Assembly (NCBI RefSeq): GCF_001426745.1
Contig: NZ_LMFI01000010.1
Span: 376,884-440,883 of the forward strand
Source of the DNA: Nocardioides sp. Root140
Lineage (GTDB): Bacteria > Actinomycetota > Actinomycetes > Propionibacteriales > Nocardioidaceae
DNA: 64,000 bases
Direction of reading: 5' to 3'
Each line of letters opens with the position of its first letter. Positions within the stretch are counted from its first letter, which is position 1. Below are positions 33,742-41,934 of this stretch, piece after piece. The position numbers and the translations under genes are program-made. The notes below the pieces were generated by a model that was given only the letters and a program-made list of their open reading frames with translations, was not told the DNA's origin and ran no database searches.

Positions 33742-33831
33742 CGAACCGTGGATTCTTGATGCTCGAACCGTGGATCATTGACGTCCGGTCACCAAGAATC
33801 CACGGTTCGAAGCGCAAGAACCCCCGGTTGG
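33742..33831. repeat. 22-bp repeat family A, cluster 2 (two direct, two inverted units)
   Basis: Units at 33742-33763 and 33764-33785 begin CGAACCGTGGAT. Inverted units lie at about 33788-33809 (AAGAATCCACGGTTCG at 33794-33809) and 33810-33831. The outer direct unit is fully complementary to the first inverted unit over 16 bases. The cluster exactly fills the gap between the convergent ROK and guaA genes. Confidence 0.8.
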
Positions 33832-35418
33832 TCACTCCCACTCGATGGTGCCCGGGGGCTTCGAGGTCACGTCGAGGGTGACCCGGTTGATCTCGGCCAC
33901 CTCGTTGGTGATGCGGGTCGAGATCGTCTCGAGCACCTCGTAGGGGATGCGCGCCCAGTCGGCGGTCATCGCATCCTCGGAGGTCACGGGGCGCAGCACG
34001 ATCGGGTGGCCGTAGGTGCGGCCGTCGCCCTGCACGCCCACGGAGCGTACGTCGGCCAGCAGCACCACCGGCATCTGCCAGACCTGACGGTCGAGGCCGG
34101 CACGGGTGAGCTCCTCGCGGGCGATCGCGTCGGCCTCACGCAGGATGTCGAGGCGCTCGCGGGTGACCTCGCCGATGATGCGGATGCCCAGGCCTGGTCC
34201 GGGGAACGGCTGGCGCCACACCATCGTGGAAGGCAGACCGAGCTGCTCCCCCACTGACCGGACCTCGTCCTTGAACAGCGTGCGCAGCGGTTCGACCAGC
34301 TCGAACTGGAGGTCCTCCGGCAGCCCGCCGACGTTGTGGTGCGACTTGATCGTGGAGGTGCCGGCACCGCCGCCGGACTCGACGACGTCGGGGTAGAGCG
34401 TGCCCTGCACGAGGTACGCCGTGTCGCCGCGCTCGTCGTCGGACAGCGAGCCGAAGACCCGCACCTCTGCGTCCTCGAAGGTGCGGATGAACTCGCGCCC
34501 GATGATCTTGCGCTTCTCCTCGGGGTCGCGCACACCGGCCAGCGCACCGAGGAACTGGTCTTCGGCGTCGACCACGTCGAGGGTGTCGAAGACCTCCTCG
34601 AAGTCGCGACGCACCTGCGCTGTCTCGCCCTTGCGCATCATGCCGTGGTCGACGTACACGCAGGTCAGGCGGTCGCCGATGGCGCGCTGGACCAGGGCCG
34701 CGGCCACCGCGGAGTCGACGCCTCCGGAGAGGGCGCAGATCGCGCGGGCGTCACCGACCTGATTGCGGATCCGCTCGACCTGCTCCTCGACGACGTTGAC
34801 CATCGTCCAGGTCTGGCGACAGCCGGCGATGTCGTGCAGGAAGTGCTCGAGGGTCTGCTGGCCGTGCTCGCTGTGCAGCACCTCGGGGTGCCACTGCACG
34901 CCGGCGAGGCGCTTCTCCAGGTTCTCGAAGGCGGCCACCGGGGTGACGTCGGTCGAGGCGAGCACGTCGAACCCGGCCGGCGCGGCGGTCACGGAGTCTC
35001 CGTGGGACATCCACACCTTGTGCTCGGCGGGGATGTCGGACAGGAGGGTGCCCGGAGCGGTGACGCGGACCGGCGTACGGCCGTATTCGCGGGCCCCGGT
35101 GTGCGAGACCTCGCCGCCCAGGCTCTTGGCCATCAGCTGGAAGCCGTAGCACATGCCGAAGACGGGTACGCCGGACGCGAAGAGGTCGGCATCGATGCCG
35201 GGAGCGCCCTCGGCGTACACCGAGGAGGGCCCGCCGGAGAGGATGATCGCCTTCGGCTTGCGGGCCAGGATCTCCGCGACCGGCAGCGTGTGCGGCACGA
35301 TCTCGGAGTAGACCCGGGCCTCACGCACACGACGGGCGATCAGTTGGGCGTACTGCGCCCCGAAATCGACGACGAGGACGAGATCGTGCTCGTGCGGGCT
35401 GTGCGCGGGACCGGTCAT
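33832..35418 (-). CDS. guaA: GMP synthase (glutamine-hydrolysing)
   Basis: A 528-residue GMP synthetase that converts XMP to GMP with glutamine and ATP. The N-terminal class I amidotransferase has [17 protein letters not shown] at the start and the nucleophile Cys in [10 protein letters not shown] near residue 92. The His/Glu pair is in [12 protein letters not shown] near residue 185. The ATP pyrophosphatase domain has the P-loop [15 protein letters not shown]. The C-terminal dimerisation domain ends in KPPGTIEWE, standard for GuaA. The ATG at 35418 follows TAGGAT by six bases, so it is leaderless. Two 18-bp tandem repeats lie just upstream of that promoter and a C-rich hairpin RNA candidate lies further up. 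Confidence 0.97.
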   Translation of the reverse strand: MTGPAHSPHEHDLVLVVDFGAQYAQLIARRVREARVYSEIVPHTLPVAEILARKPKAIILSGGPSSVYAEGAPGIDADLFASGVPVFGMCYGFQLMAKSLGGEVSHTGAREYGRTPVRVTAPGTLLSDIPAEHKVWMSHGDSVTAAPAGFDVLASTDVTPVAAFENLEKRLAGVQWHPEVLHSEHGQQTLEHFLHDIAGCRQTWTMVNVVEEQVERIRNQVGDARAICALSGGVDSAVAAALVQRAIGDRLTCVYVDHGMMRKGETAQVRRDFEEVFDTLDVVDAEDQFLGALAGVRDPEEKRKIIGREFIRTFEDAEVRVFGSLSDDERGDTAYLVQGTLYPDVVESGGGAGTSTIKSHHNVGGLPEDLQFELVEPLRTLFKDEVRSVGEQLGLPSTMVWRQPFPGPGLGIRIIGEVTRERLDILREADAIAREELTRAGLDRQVWQMPVVLLADVRSVGVQGDGRTYGHPIVLRPVTSEDAMTADWARIPYEVLETISTRITNEVAEINRVTLDVTSKPPGTIEWE

Positions 35419-35424
35419 GGCGGG

Positions 35425-35430
35425 ATCCTA
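35425..35430 (-). promoter_or_regulatory. -10 box of the leaderless guaA promoter (TAGGAT)
   Basis: On the minus strand TAGGAT is six bases upstream of the guaA ATG at 35418. Confidence 0.6.
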
Positions 35431-35443
35431 TCGACCATCCGCG

Positions 35444-35479
35444 GCCGCTCCGAAATGGTGCGCCGTTCTGAAATGGTCC
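35444..35479. repeat. Two contiguous 18-bp direct repeats upstream of guaA
   Basis: GCCGCTCCGAAATGGTGC (35444-35461) is followed at once by GCCGTTCTGAAATGGTCC (35462-35479); 15 of 18 bases agree. They cover roughly positions -26 to -61 relative to the leaderless guaA start, where an activator or repressor would bind. Confidence 0.65.
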
Positions 35480-35487
35480 GGGAACGC

Positions 35488-35575
35488 ATCAGGGCCCGAC
35501 CGGGGAGGGAGGGTGGTCGGGCCCTGATCGTCCATGCATCTGCTGGACAGAGCTTGGACATGGGGCCCGACGTGG
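35488..35575 (-). ncRNA. Candidate 6C-like small RNA with C-rich terminal hairpin
   Basis: On the minus strand a region with CCCTCCCACG near its 5' side leads to a perfect 14-bp hairpin (arms 35515-35528 and 35488-35501) whose 13-base loop reads ACCCTCCCTCCCC. C-run loops in two hairpins are the defining trait of the actinobacterial 6C RNA family. A possible promoter lies upstream (TTGAGG, 17 bp, CATGCT). The 3' hairpin could also be a plain terminator. The identification rests on remembered family features, not on a covariance search. Confidence 0.45.
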
Positions 35576-35690
35576 GAGGGAGCATGACTGTCGGACCCAC
35601 ACACCTCAACGAGGGCCGTGGGGGCGGGTTACGCCCGAACCACGCAATTCTTCAAAACTTTCCAGCCCGTCGGCTCGGGCACGCCCGTTT

Positions 35691-35729
35691 TGACGGTTTG
35701 CACCCCGTCTGAGGGGGTGCAAACCGTCA
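35691..35729. terminator. Perfect 16-bp hairpin after the GMC oxidoreductase gene
   Basis: TGACGGTTTGCACCCC (35691-35706) pairs perfectly with 35714-35729 around a seven-base loop. It starts 15 bp after the stop of the GMC gene on the minus strand and is a strong terminator candidate. Confidence 0.75.
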
Positions 35730-35744
35730 GATCCGGCGGTGGAG

Positions 35745-37448
35745 TCAGCTGACGCCGACGATCGGCAGCCGCAGCGCGCCGGGGGCGTACTCGGGGACGA
35801 CCGGGTGCGCCGGCTGCACCGGGGCGATCCGCGAGTAGGCCGCACCCATCGCGGGGCGGGTGTCGGCCTCGCCCTTGTTCGGCCAGAACGACATCGCCCG
35901 CTCCGCCTGCGCCGTGATCGTCAGCGACGGGTTCACGCCCAGGTTCGCCGAGATCGCGGAGCCGTCGGCGATGTGCAGGCCCTCGTAGTTGTAGATGCGC
36001 TGGTAGGCGTCGACGACCCCGCTCTCCGGCGAGTCGCCGATGGTGCAGCCACCGATGAAGTGCGCGGTCAGCGGCGCGTTGAACGGCTCCCCCACGTTGC
36101 CTCCCGGCGTACCGCCCATCACGTCGGCCATCCGGCGTACGGCGTCGTAGGCGACCGGGATGTACGTCGGGTTCGGCTCGCCGTGACCCTGCTTGGAGCT
36201 CATCCGCCAGCCGAACGGCGTCTTCTTGCCGATGGTGGTGATCGAGTTGTCGAGGGTCTGCATGACCAGGGCGATCACGGTGCGCTCGGACCAGTGCTTC
36301 ATGTCGTAGAGGTCGAGGGCCTGCCTGCGCTGCTTCCAGAGCTCCTTGAGCCAGGTGCGCCAGCGCGGCTCGGTGCCGGTGTCGTCGGCCAGCACGGTCT
36401 GCATCATCGCCATCGCGTTGCTGCCCTTGCCGTAGCGGACCGGCTCGATGTGGGTGTGCTCGTCGGGGTGCCACGACGACGTGATCGCCACGCCGTGGGT
36501 GAAGTCGGTCGAGCGGTCGGGTGCCAGGGCACCCAGGATCGCCTCGGAGTTGGTGCGGGTCAGCACACCGAGGCGGTCGGAGATGTAGGGCAGGTCGCCC
36601 TCGCCCTTGAGCTGGTGCAGCAGCTTCTGCGTGCCGAGGGCTGCGGCGGCGAAGATCACCTGGTCGGCGGTGAAGGTCTTCACCGCAGACTTGCGGGAGA
36701 GCTTGGCCTTGGTCCAGCGGGCCTGGATCTCGTAGCCGCCGAGGCGACGCGGGCGGACCCGGGTCACCGTGGTAAGCGGGTGTACGACGGCACCGTTCTG
36801 CTCGGCCAGGTAGAGGTAGTTCTTGACCAGCGTGTTCTTCGCGTTGTGGCGGCAGCCGGTCATGCACTCACCGCAGTTCTTGCACGGGTTGCGGTCGGGG
36901 CCGGCACCACCGAAGAACGGGTCGGCCACGGCCTTGTGGCTCGGCTGGCCCGGGCCACCGAAGAAGACGCCGACGGGGGTCGGGTGGAACGTGTCGCCCA
37001 CGCCCATCTCGTCGGCGACCTGCTTCATCACCCGGTCGGAGGCGGTCATCAGCGGGTTCTCGACGACGCCGAGCATGCGCTTGGCCTGGTCGTAGTACGG
37101 CGCCAGCTCGGCCTTCCAGTCGGTGATGTGCGACCACGACTTGTCGCGGTAGAACGCGTCGAGGGGTTCGTAGAGGGTGTTCGCGTAGACCAGGGACCCA
37201 CCGCCGACACCCGCGCCGGCCAGGATCAGGCAGTCCTTGACCATGTCGATGCGCTGGATGCCGTACATGCCGGCGGCCGGCATGTAGAGGTACTTCTTCA
37301 GGTCGAAGGAGGTGCTCGGCAGGTCGTCGTCCTCGAAGCGGGCACCGGCCTCGAGCACACCGACCTTGTAGCCCTTCTCGGTCAGCCGGAGCGCCGAGAC
37401 CGAGCCACCGAAGCCGGATCCGATGATGAGTACGTCGTAGTGCGTCAT
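35745..37448 (-). CDS. GMC oxidoreductase, cholesterol oxidase (ChoD)-like
   Basis: A 567-residue FAD enzyme. The dinucleotide-binding motif YDVLIIGSGFGGSVSALRL is at residues 4-22. GAGVGGGSLVYANTLYEP follows near residue 85. The C-terminal FAD-closing region contains FIGGCTIGDSPESGVVDAY and HIADGSAISANLGVNPSLT. In the middle, near residue 183, NPCKNCGECMTGCRHNAKNT carries a CX2CX2CX3C pattern like a 4Fe-4S ligand set; this also occurs in the mycobacterial ChoD group. The family oxidises sterols or other alcohols, but the true substrate is uncertain. The ATG overlaps the upstream aldehyde dehydrogenase stop (ATGA). The frame stays open to 38531, but only as a shadow of that dehydrogenase. Confidence 0.88.
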   Translation of the reverse strand: MTHYDVLIIGSGFGGSVSALRLTEKGYKVGVLEAGARFEDDDLPSTSFDLKKYLYMPAAGMYGIQRIDMVKDCLILAGAGVGGGSLVYANTLYEPLDAFYRDKSWSHITDWKAELAPYYDQAKRMLGVVENPLMTASDRVMKQVADEMGVGDTFHPTPVGVFFGGPGQPSHKAVADPFFGGAGPDRNPCKNCGECMTGCRHNAKNTLVKNYLYLAEQNGAVVHPLTTVTRVRPRRLGGYEIQARWTKAKLSRKSAVKTFTADQVIFAAAALGTQKLLHQLKGEGDLPYISDRLGVLTRTNSEAILGALAPDRSTDFTHGVAITSSWHPDEHTHIEPVRYGKGSNAMAMMQTVLADDTGTEPRWRTWLKELWKQRRQALDLYDMKHWSERTVIALVMQTLDNSITTIGKKTPFGWRMSSKQGHGEPNPTYIPVAYDAVRRMADVMGGTPGGNVGEPFNAPLTAHFIGGCTIGDSPESGVVDAYQRIYNYEGLHIADGSAISANLGVNPSLTITAQAERAMSFWPNKGEADTRPAMGAAYSRIAPVQPAHPVVPEYAPGALRLPIVGVS

Positions 37449-39061
37449 GCGCGGCCCGTCTTCTTCATGAGACGCGCACTGGCCGTGAGCGTCTTGGCGA
37501 ACAGTTCGTTGGACATGCCCTTGACCGGGCGGAATCCCCAGACCCGCTGGGTCCCGACCGACTGGGGCTCGGTGTAGCGGTGGATGCCCTCGGCACCCTG
37601 ACGACGGCCCATGCCCGACTGGCGCATGCCGCCCATCGGCGCGTCGACGCTGGCGAAGGTGGCGCCGTACGCCTCGTTGACGTTGACCGTGCCGCACTTG
37701 ATCTCGCGGGCGATCGCGCGGGCCCGCTTGCCGTCCTGGCTGTAGATCGCGGCGTTGAGGCCGTAGTCGCCCTCGTTGGCCTTCGCGATCGCCTCGGTCT
37801 CGTCGTGGAAGCGGTAGACCGAGATGACCGGGCCGAAGGTCTCGTTGCCGAAACAGGTCATGTCGGGCGTGACGCCCTCGAGGATCGTCGGCTCGTAGAA
37901 GTAGGGGCCGAGGTCGGGCCGTGCCTTGCCACCGGCGAGCACCGTGGCGCCCTTGGCGACGGCGTCGTCGACGTGGGCGGTGACCGTGTCGAGCTGGGCC
38001 TGCGAGATCAGCGAGCCCATGTCGGTGGCCCACTCGTGGCCCGGGCCGAGCACCATCGCCTTCGTGCGCGCCACGAAGCGCTCGACGAACCGGTCGTAGA
38101 CCTGGTCGGCGACCAGCAGGCGCTCGGTGGAGACGCAGAGCTGCCCGGCGTTGGAGAAGGTCGCGCGGACGGCGCCCTCGGCGGCCTTCTCGATCGAGGC
38201 GTCGCGCAGGATCAGGATCGGGTTCTTGCCGCCGAGCTCGAGCGAGCAGCCGATCAGGCGCTCCGCGCACCCTGCGGCGACCCGCTTGCCGGTGGCCGTC
38301 GAGCCGGTGAAGCAGACGTAGTCGGACTTCGCGATCAGCGAGGTGCCGACCCGGGAACCCGGACCGGCGACGACGGTCCACAGGTCCTTCGGGAAGCCGG
38401 CCTCCTCGAGAAGCTGGGCGCCGAGCAGTGCGGTCAGCATGGTCTGGCTGTCGGGCTTGGTGACCACCGCGTTGCCCGCTGCGAGCGCCGGCAACCCGTC
38501 GCACAGCGCCATCGTGAACGGGTAGTTCCACGGCGCGATGATGCCGACGACCCCCTTGGGCACGCGGTTCAGGTCGATGCGCGTGGCACCTGGTACGACG
38601 CCCGCGCGCCGCTGGGTGTCGAGGTGCTGGTGGATCGTGCGCGCGTAGTAACGCGCGGTGAGGGCCACGTGGTAGACCTCGAGGTAGGCGTCCTTGCGGG
38701 CCTTGCCCGACTCCCAGACGGCCAGGTCGATGATCTCCGCCTCGCGGTCGAGCACGAGGTCGTGCAGGCGCAACAGGATCTCCGCGCGGTGGTCGAGCGA
38801 CGTACGTGCCCAGGCGGCCTGCGCGCGGCGGGCACGGGCGAAGGCCTCGACGATGTCGTCCTCGCTCGACTGCGGGACGTGGCCCAGGGGCTGGCCGTTG
38901 ACCGGGCTGACCGACAGCACCGAGTCACCCGAGGTGGACACGATGCGCCGGGTCAGCGCGGCCGTGTAGTCGGGTTCGAGTGCGTAGGCGGCACTCGGGT
39001 CGTGCTCGGGGTCGTGAGGCCCACCCACGAGGGGCTCTGGCTGCGGGGTCTGCTGGCTCAT
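37445..39061 (-). CDS. gabD2: Succinic semialdehyde dehydrogenase, GabD2 type
   Basis: A 538-residue NAD(P)-dependent aldehyde dehydrogenase. Domain markers are GVVGIIAPWNYPFTMALCDG (cofactor and substrate region), FTGSTATGKRVAAGCAERL, the general base in LELGGKNP and the catalytic Cys in FSNAGQLCVSTERL near residue 320. They closely follow the actinobacterial GabD2 group, which oxidises succinic semialdehyde, although related medium-chain aldehydes are possible. It begins with a hydrophilic leader of about 35 residues. The ATG at 39061 follows TAGGCT by seven bases (leaderless). It is co-translated with the GMC oxidoreductase and lies downstream of two aminotransferases, fitting a GABA-type pathway. 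Confidence 0.9.
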   Translation of the reverse strand: MSQQTPQPEPLVGGPHDPEHDPSAAYALEPDYTAALTRRIVSTSGDSVLSVSPVNGQPLGHVPQSSEDDIVEAFARARRAQAAWARTSLDHRAEILLRLHDLVLDREAEIIDLAVWESGKARKDAYLEVYHVALTARYYARTIHQHLDTQRRAGVVPGATRIDLNRVPKGVVGIIAPWNYPFTMALCDGLPALAAGNAVVTKPDSQTMLTALLGAQLLEEAGFPKDLWTVVAGPGSRVGTSLIAKSDYVCFTGSTATGKRVAAGCAERLIGCSLELGGKNPILILRDASIEKAAEGAVRATFSNAGQLCVSTERLLVADQVYDRFVERFVARTKAMVLGPGHEWATDMGSLISQAQLDTVTAHVDDAVAKGATVLAGGKARPDLGPYFYEPTILEGVTPDMTCFGNETFGPVISVYRFHDETEAIAKANEGDYGLNAAIYSQDGKRARAIAREIKCGTVNVNEAYGATFASVDAPMGGMRQSGMGRRQGAEGIHRYTEPQSVGTQRVWGFRPVKGMSNELFAKTLTASARLMKKTGRA

Positions 39062-39068
39062 GGAACCG

Positions 39069-39074
39069 AGCCTA
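39069..39074 (-). promoter_or_regulatory. -10 box of a leaderless promoter (TAGGCT)
   Basis: On the minus strand TAGGCT lies seven bases before the ATG at 39061, so the aldehyde dehydrogenase and GMC genes have their own promoter. Confidence 0.6.
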
Positions 39075-39180
39075 GGTGACCGGCAATCCGTTCACTACCC
39101 TTCAGTAGCAATTGGATGCCCTTGACACTCTGATTCTTTTTGTAAATCCCGAATGTCGGACATCGTGCACCCCATTTCGG

Positions 39181-39272
39181 CGACCTGTCGCCAGTTCATG
39201 CCGACCTGTCGCCAGTTCCGGGCGCGCTCCAGAACTGGCGACAGGTCGATCAGAACTCACGACAGGTCGATC
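39181..39272. repeat. 21-bp repeat family B (two direct, two inverted units)
   Basis: Units 39181-39201 and 39202-39222 begin CGACCTGTCGCCAGTTC. Inverted units 39231-39251 and 39252-39272 read AGAACTGGCGACAGGTCG and a two-mismatch variant. The cluster ends two bases before the stop of the aminotransferase gene. Its 2+2 layout equals that of repeat family A cluster 2, with unrelated sequence. Confidence 0.8.
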
Positions 39273-39274
39273 GG

Positions 39275-40588
39275 TCAGCCGAGGACGTCGCGGATCGCGG
39301 ACGAGGCCAGGGCGGCCAGCTCCTCGGTCTGCCCGGGCGTGATCACCAGCGGAGGTCCGAGCAGGATCAGGTCGCCGTCGATGCCGTCGGCACAGCCGGT
39401 CGAGGGATAGAGCAGCACCCCTCGCTCCTTGCCGGCCGCGACGACGCGTTCGACGACGCGTTCGGACCTGGCGAACGGCTGCGACGTACGGCGGTCGGCC
39501 ACGAGCTCGATGCCACGCAGCAGCCCGAGTCCGCGGATGTCACCGACGGCCGAGTGGTCCCCGAGCTCGGTGCGCAGGGCGGCGTCGAGCTGGTCACCAC
39601 GTTCGGCCGAGGCGCGGACCAGGTCGTGGTCGCGCAGCCGGCGGAGGACGGCGAGTCCGGCCGCGGCCCCCACCGCGTGGTGGGAGTAGGTGAACCCGTG
39701 CGTGAACCCACCGTCGGCGAGGGCGTCGTACACCCGGCCTGAGGCCACCGCGAGGCCGAGCGGCCAGTATCCCGACGCAGCACCCTTGGCCAGCACCATC
39801 AGGTCGGGGCGCAGCCCGAAGTGGTCGCAGCCGTTCCAGGCGCCGGTGCGGCCGAACCCGGTCATCACCTCGTCCGCGATCAACAGCACGCCGTGCCGAC
39901 GGCACACCTCCGCGATGGCCGGCCAGTAGTCCGGCGGCGGCACGCAGGCGCCGAGTGCCGCGCCCGAGACCGGTTCGGCGATGAACGCGGCCACTCGTTC
40001 GGGGCCGGTCTGCTCGATCAGCGTGTCGAGTGCCTGGGCGTGCCGGGTCCCGCAACCGTCGGGGTGGCTGTCGGGGAACGGGCAGCGGAACTCGTAGGGC
40101 GTCGTGGTGTGCTCGGCCGCCCCCAGCCACGGGAGGTACGGCGCCCGCAGGCCGGGTCGGCCGGAGACGTCGAGGGCTCCGCGGGTGTTGCCGTGGTAGG
40201 CACCGGCCCGTCCGATGACGACGTGCCGGTCCTCGCCGCGCGCCAGGTGGAAGGCCCGAGCCATCTTCAGTGCGGTCTCGACCGCCTCGCTCCCGCCGGA
40301 GACGGGGTAGATCCGCGGGTCGTCCATCGGGAGCAGCGGTGCCAGCTCCTCGGCGTACGCCTCGAGGGAGTCGGAGGTGAAGGCGGTGCCGTGTGCGTAG
40401 GCGATGGCCCGGGCCTGCTCGGCGATCGCGTCGGCGACCTCGGTGACTCCGTGGCCGATGCCGACCACGATCGCGCCCCCGGAGCCATCGAGGTAGCGGC
40501 GGCCGTCGGTGTCGAAGATCTCCGCGCCGCTCCCGCGGGCGGCGACCGGGAGCCGGTCACCGCCGCGCGAGAAGACGTGCTTGCTCAC
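39275..40588 (-). CDS. Class III aminotransferase
   Basis: A 437-residue PLP-dependent fold-type I aminotransferase. Conserved parts are the YPVSGGSEAVETALKMAR start of the PLP phosphate pocket, GAYHGNTRGALDVSG, the PLP-nitrogen Asp in LLIADEVMTGFGRTG and the Schiff-base lysine in MVLAKGAASGYWPLG near residue 260. C-terminal GLGLLRGIEL follows. These enzymes transaminate omega-amino acids or amines. The exact donor is unknown. The GTG at 40588 overlaps the upstream aminotransferase stop (GTGA), and the frame beyond to 41086 is shadow. Together with the neighbouring dehydrogenases it forms an amine or GABA catabolic operon. Confidence 0.9.
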   Translation of the reverse strand: MSKHVFSRGGDRLPVAARGSGAEIFDTDGRRYLDGSGGAIVVGIGHGVTEVADAIAEQARAIAYAHGTAFTSDSLEAYAEELAPLLPMDDPRIYPVSGGSEAVETALKMARAFHLARGEDRHVVIGRAGAYHGNTRGALDVSGRPGLRAPYLPWLGAAEHTTTPYEFRCPFPDSHPDGCGTRHAQALDTLIEQTGPERVAAFIAEPVSGAALGACVPPPDYWPAIAEVCRRHGVLLIADEVMTGFGRTGAWNGCDHFGLRPDLMVLAKGAASGYWPLGLAVASGRVYDALADGGFTHGFTYSHHAVGAAAGLAVLRRLRDHDLVRASAERGDQLDAALRTELGDHSAVGDIRGLGLLRGIELVADRRTSQPFARSERVVERVVAAGKERGVLLYPSTGCADGIDGDLILLGPPLVITPGQTEELAALASSAIRDVLG

Positions 40589-41934
40589 TCCGCGACCGCG
40601 GCCACCGAGTCGCCGAAGATCCGCAGCGCGGTCTGCGCCTGCTCGGGCGTGACCACCAGCGGGGGCGACATCCGGATCGTGCTCTCGCCGCACTCCAGGA
40701 CCAGCAGGCCCTGCTCGAAGGCGCGCTGCTGCACGTCGGCGGCCTGCTCGGGCGTGCGGAACTCGACGCCGAGCATGAGCCCGACACCGCGGACGTCGGT
40801 GATGATCTTCGGGAACCGGGACTGCAGGGCCTTGAGCCCGGGGACCAGCTCCTCGCCGATCTTCGTGGCGTTCTCGACCAGTCCCTCGGACTGGATCGTC
40901 TCCAGGGTGGCCAGGCCGGCCGCGCAGGCGACCGGGCTGCCGCCGTACGTCGACCCGTGCGCACCGGCGCCCCACTTCTCCATCAGCTCCGCCTTCGCCG
41001 CGAACGCGCCCAGAGGTAGGCCGGAGGCGATGCCCTTGGCGCTGATGATGACGTCGGGCTCGACGTCGGCCAGCTCGATCGCCCACATCTTGCCGGTGCG
41101 GCCCATGCCGGACTGCACCTCGTCGGCGACCAGCAGGATGCCGTGGCGGTCGCAGACCTCACGCAGCCGCTGCACCCACGCCGCGGGCGGCACGATGTAG
41201 CCGCCCTCGCCCTGCACCGGCTCGAGGAAGATCGCGGCCACCTCGGTCGGCGACACCTCGTAGCGGAACAGCGTGTTCTCGAGGTAGTCGAAGGTGGCGT
41301 CCTCGTCGTGCACGCGGGCACCGGTCTCGGGGTCACGCTCGCTGAAGGCGTACGGCGCGTGCAGCACGCCGGGCAGCAGCGGCCCGAAGCCCGTGTGGTA
41401 CTTCGCCTTCGAGGCGGTCAGGCTGACCGCGCCGTAGGTGCGGCCGTGGAACGCGCCGTAGAAGCTGATCACGTAGGGGCGACCGGTGGCATAGCGCGCG
41501 AGCTTGATCGAGCCCTCGACGGCCTCGGCACCGGAGTTGGTCAGGAAGACCCGCTTGGGTCCCGAGATCGGCAGCGTGCGGGCCAGCGCCTCGCACATCT
41601 GGGAGTAGATCGGCAGGTAGAAGTCGCTGGCCGAGTAGTGCAGCAGCTGGGCGGCCTGGGCCTGCACCGCCTCCACCACGCGGGGGTGGCAGTGGCCGGT
41701 GGAGTTCACCGCGATGCCGGCGTTGAAGTCGAGGAAGAGGTTGCCGTCAGGGTCCTCGATGACCGCGCCGTGTCCGCGGGCGGGCACCAACGGGTAGGCC
41801 CGCGGCAGCGACGGGCTGGTCACGCTGCCGTCGCGGTCGAGCACCTTCTGCCCCTCGGGCCCGGGCAGCGCCGTGCGGATGTCGGGCACCGGCCGGTCGG
41901 CCAGCCACGTCGGGTTCATCTCCACCTGCGTCAT
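40585..41934 (-). CDS. Class III aminotransferase, GabT-like (4-aminobutyrate/omega-amino acid)
   Basis: A 449-residue PLP enzyme. The N-terminal part (ADRPVPDIRTALPGP) and YLDFNAGIAVNSTGH-type block (here LFLDFNAGIAVNSTGHCHP) resemble the acetylornithine/GABA aminotransferase group. FLTNSGAEAVEGSIKLAR, GAFHGRTYGAVSLTASK, LEPVQGEGGYIVPP, LVADEVQSGMGRTGK and the lysine in ISAKGIASGLPLGA complete the active site. A 4-aminobutyrate or ornithine/lysine delta/epsilon transaminase is likely. ATG 41934 shares one base with the upstream stop (TGATG); an in-frame GTG at 41937 overlaps it by four. Either way it is translationally coupled to the aldehyde dehydrogenase upstream. Confidence 0.9.
   Translation of the reverse strand: MTQVEMNPTWLADRPVPDIRTALPGPEGQKVLDRDGSVTSPSLPRAYPLVPARGHGAVIEDPDGNLFLDFNAGIAVNSTGHCHPRVVEAVQAQAAQLLHYSASDFYLPIYSQMCEALARTLPISGPKRVFLTNSGAEAVEGSIKLARYATGRPYVISFYGAFHGRTYGAVSLTASKAKYHTGFGPLLPGVLHAPYAFSERDPETGARVHDEDATFDYLENTLFRYEVSPTEVAAIFLEPVQGEGGYIVPPAAWVQRLREVCDRHGILLVADEVQSGMGRTGKMWAIELADVEPDVIISAKGIASGLPLGAFAAKAELMEKWGAGAHGSTYGGSPVACAAGLATLETIQSEGLVENATKIGEELVPGLKALQSRFPKIITDVRGVGLMLGVEFRTPEQAADVQQRAFEQGLLVLECGESTIRMSPPLVVTPEQAQTALRIFGDSVAAVAE

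Noticed and set aside
35415..35609. Small minus-strand frame upstream of guaA as a leader peptide
   Set aside because: It runs through the C-rich hairpin and overlaps the leaderless guaA promoter, has no ribosome-binding site and no codon bias, so a structured RNA is the better reading.
35745..38531. A 928-codon frame suggesting a large fused GMC oxidoreductase
   Set aside because: The extra 361 codons are the antiparallel-frame shadow of the aldehyde dehydrogenase. The FAD motif starts right at the ATG at 37448, which overlaps the dehydrogenase stop.
39121..39170. AT-rich stretch with TTGACA and a run of T, resembling a sigma70 promoter on the plus strand
   Set aside because: The distance between TTGACA and the best -10 (TAAATC) is only 15 bp and no gene follows on the plus strand; it may be part of the upstream region of the aldehyde dehydrogenase.
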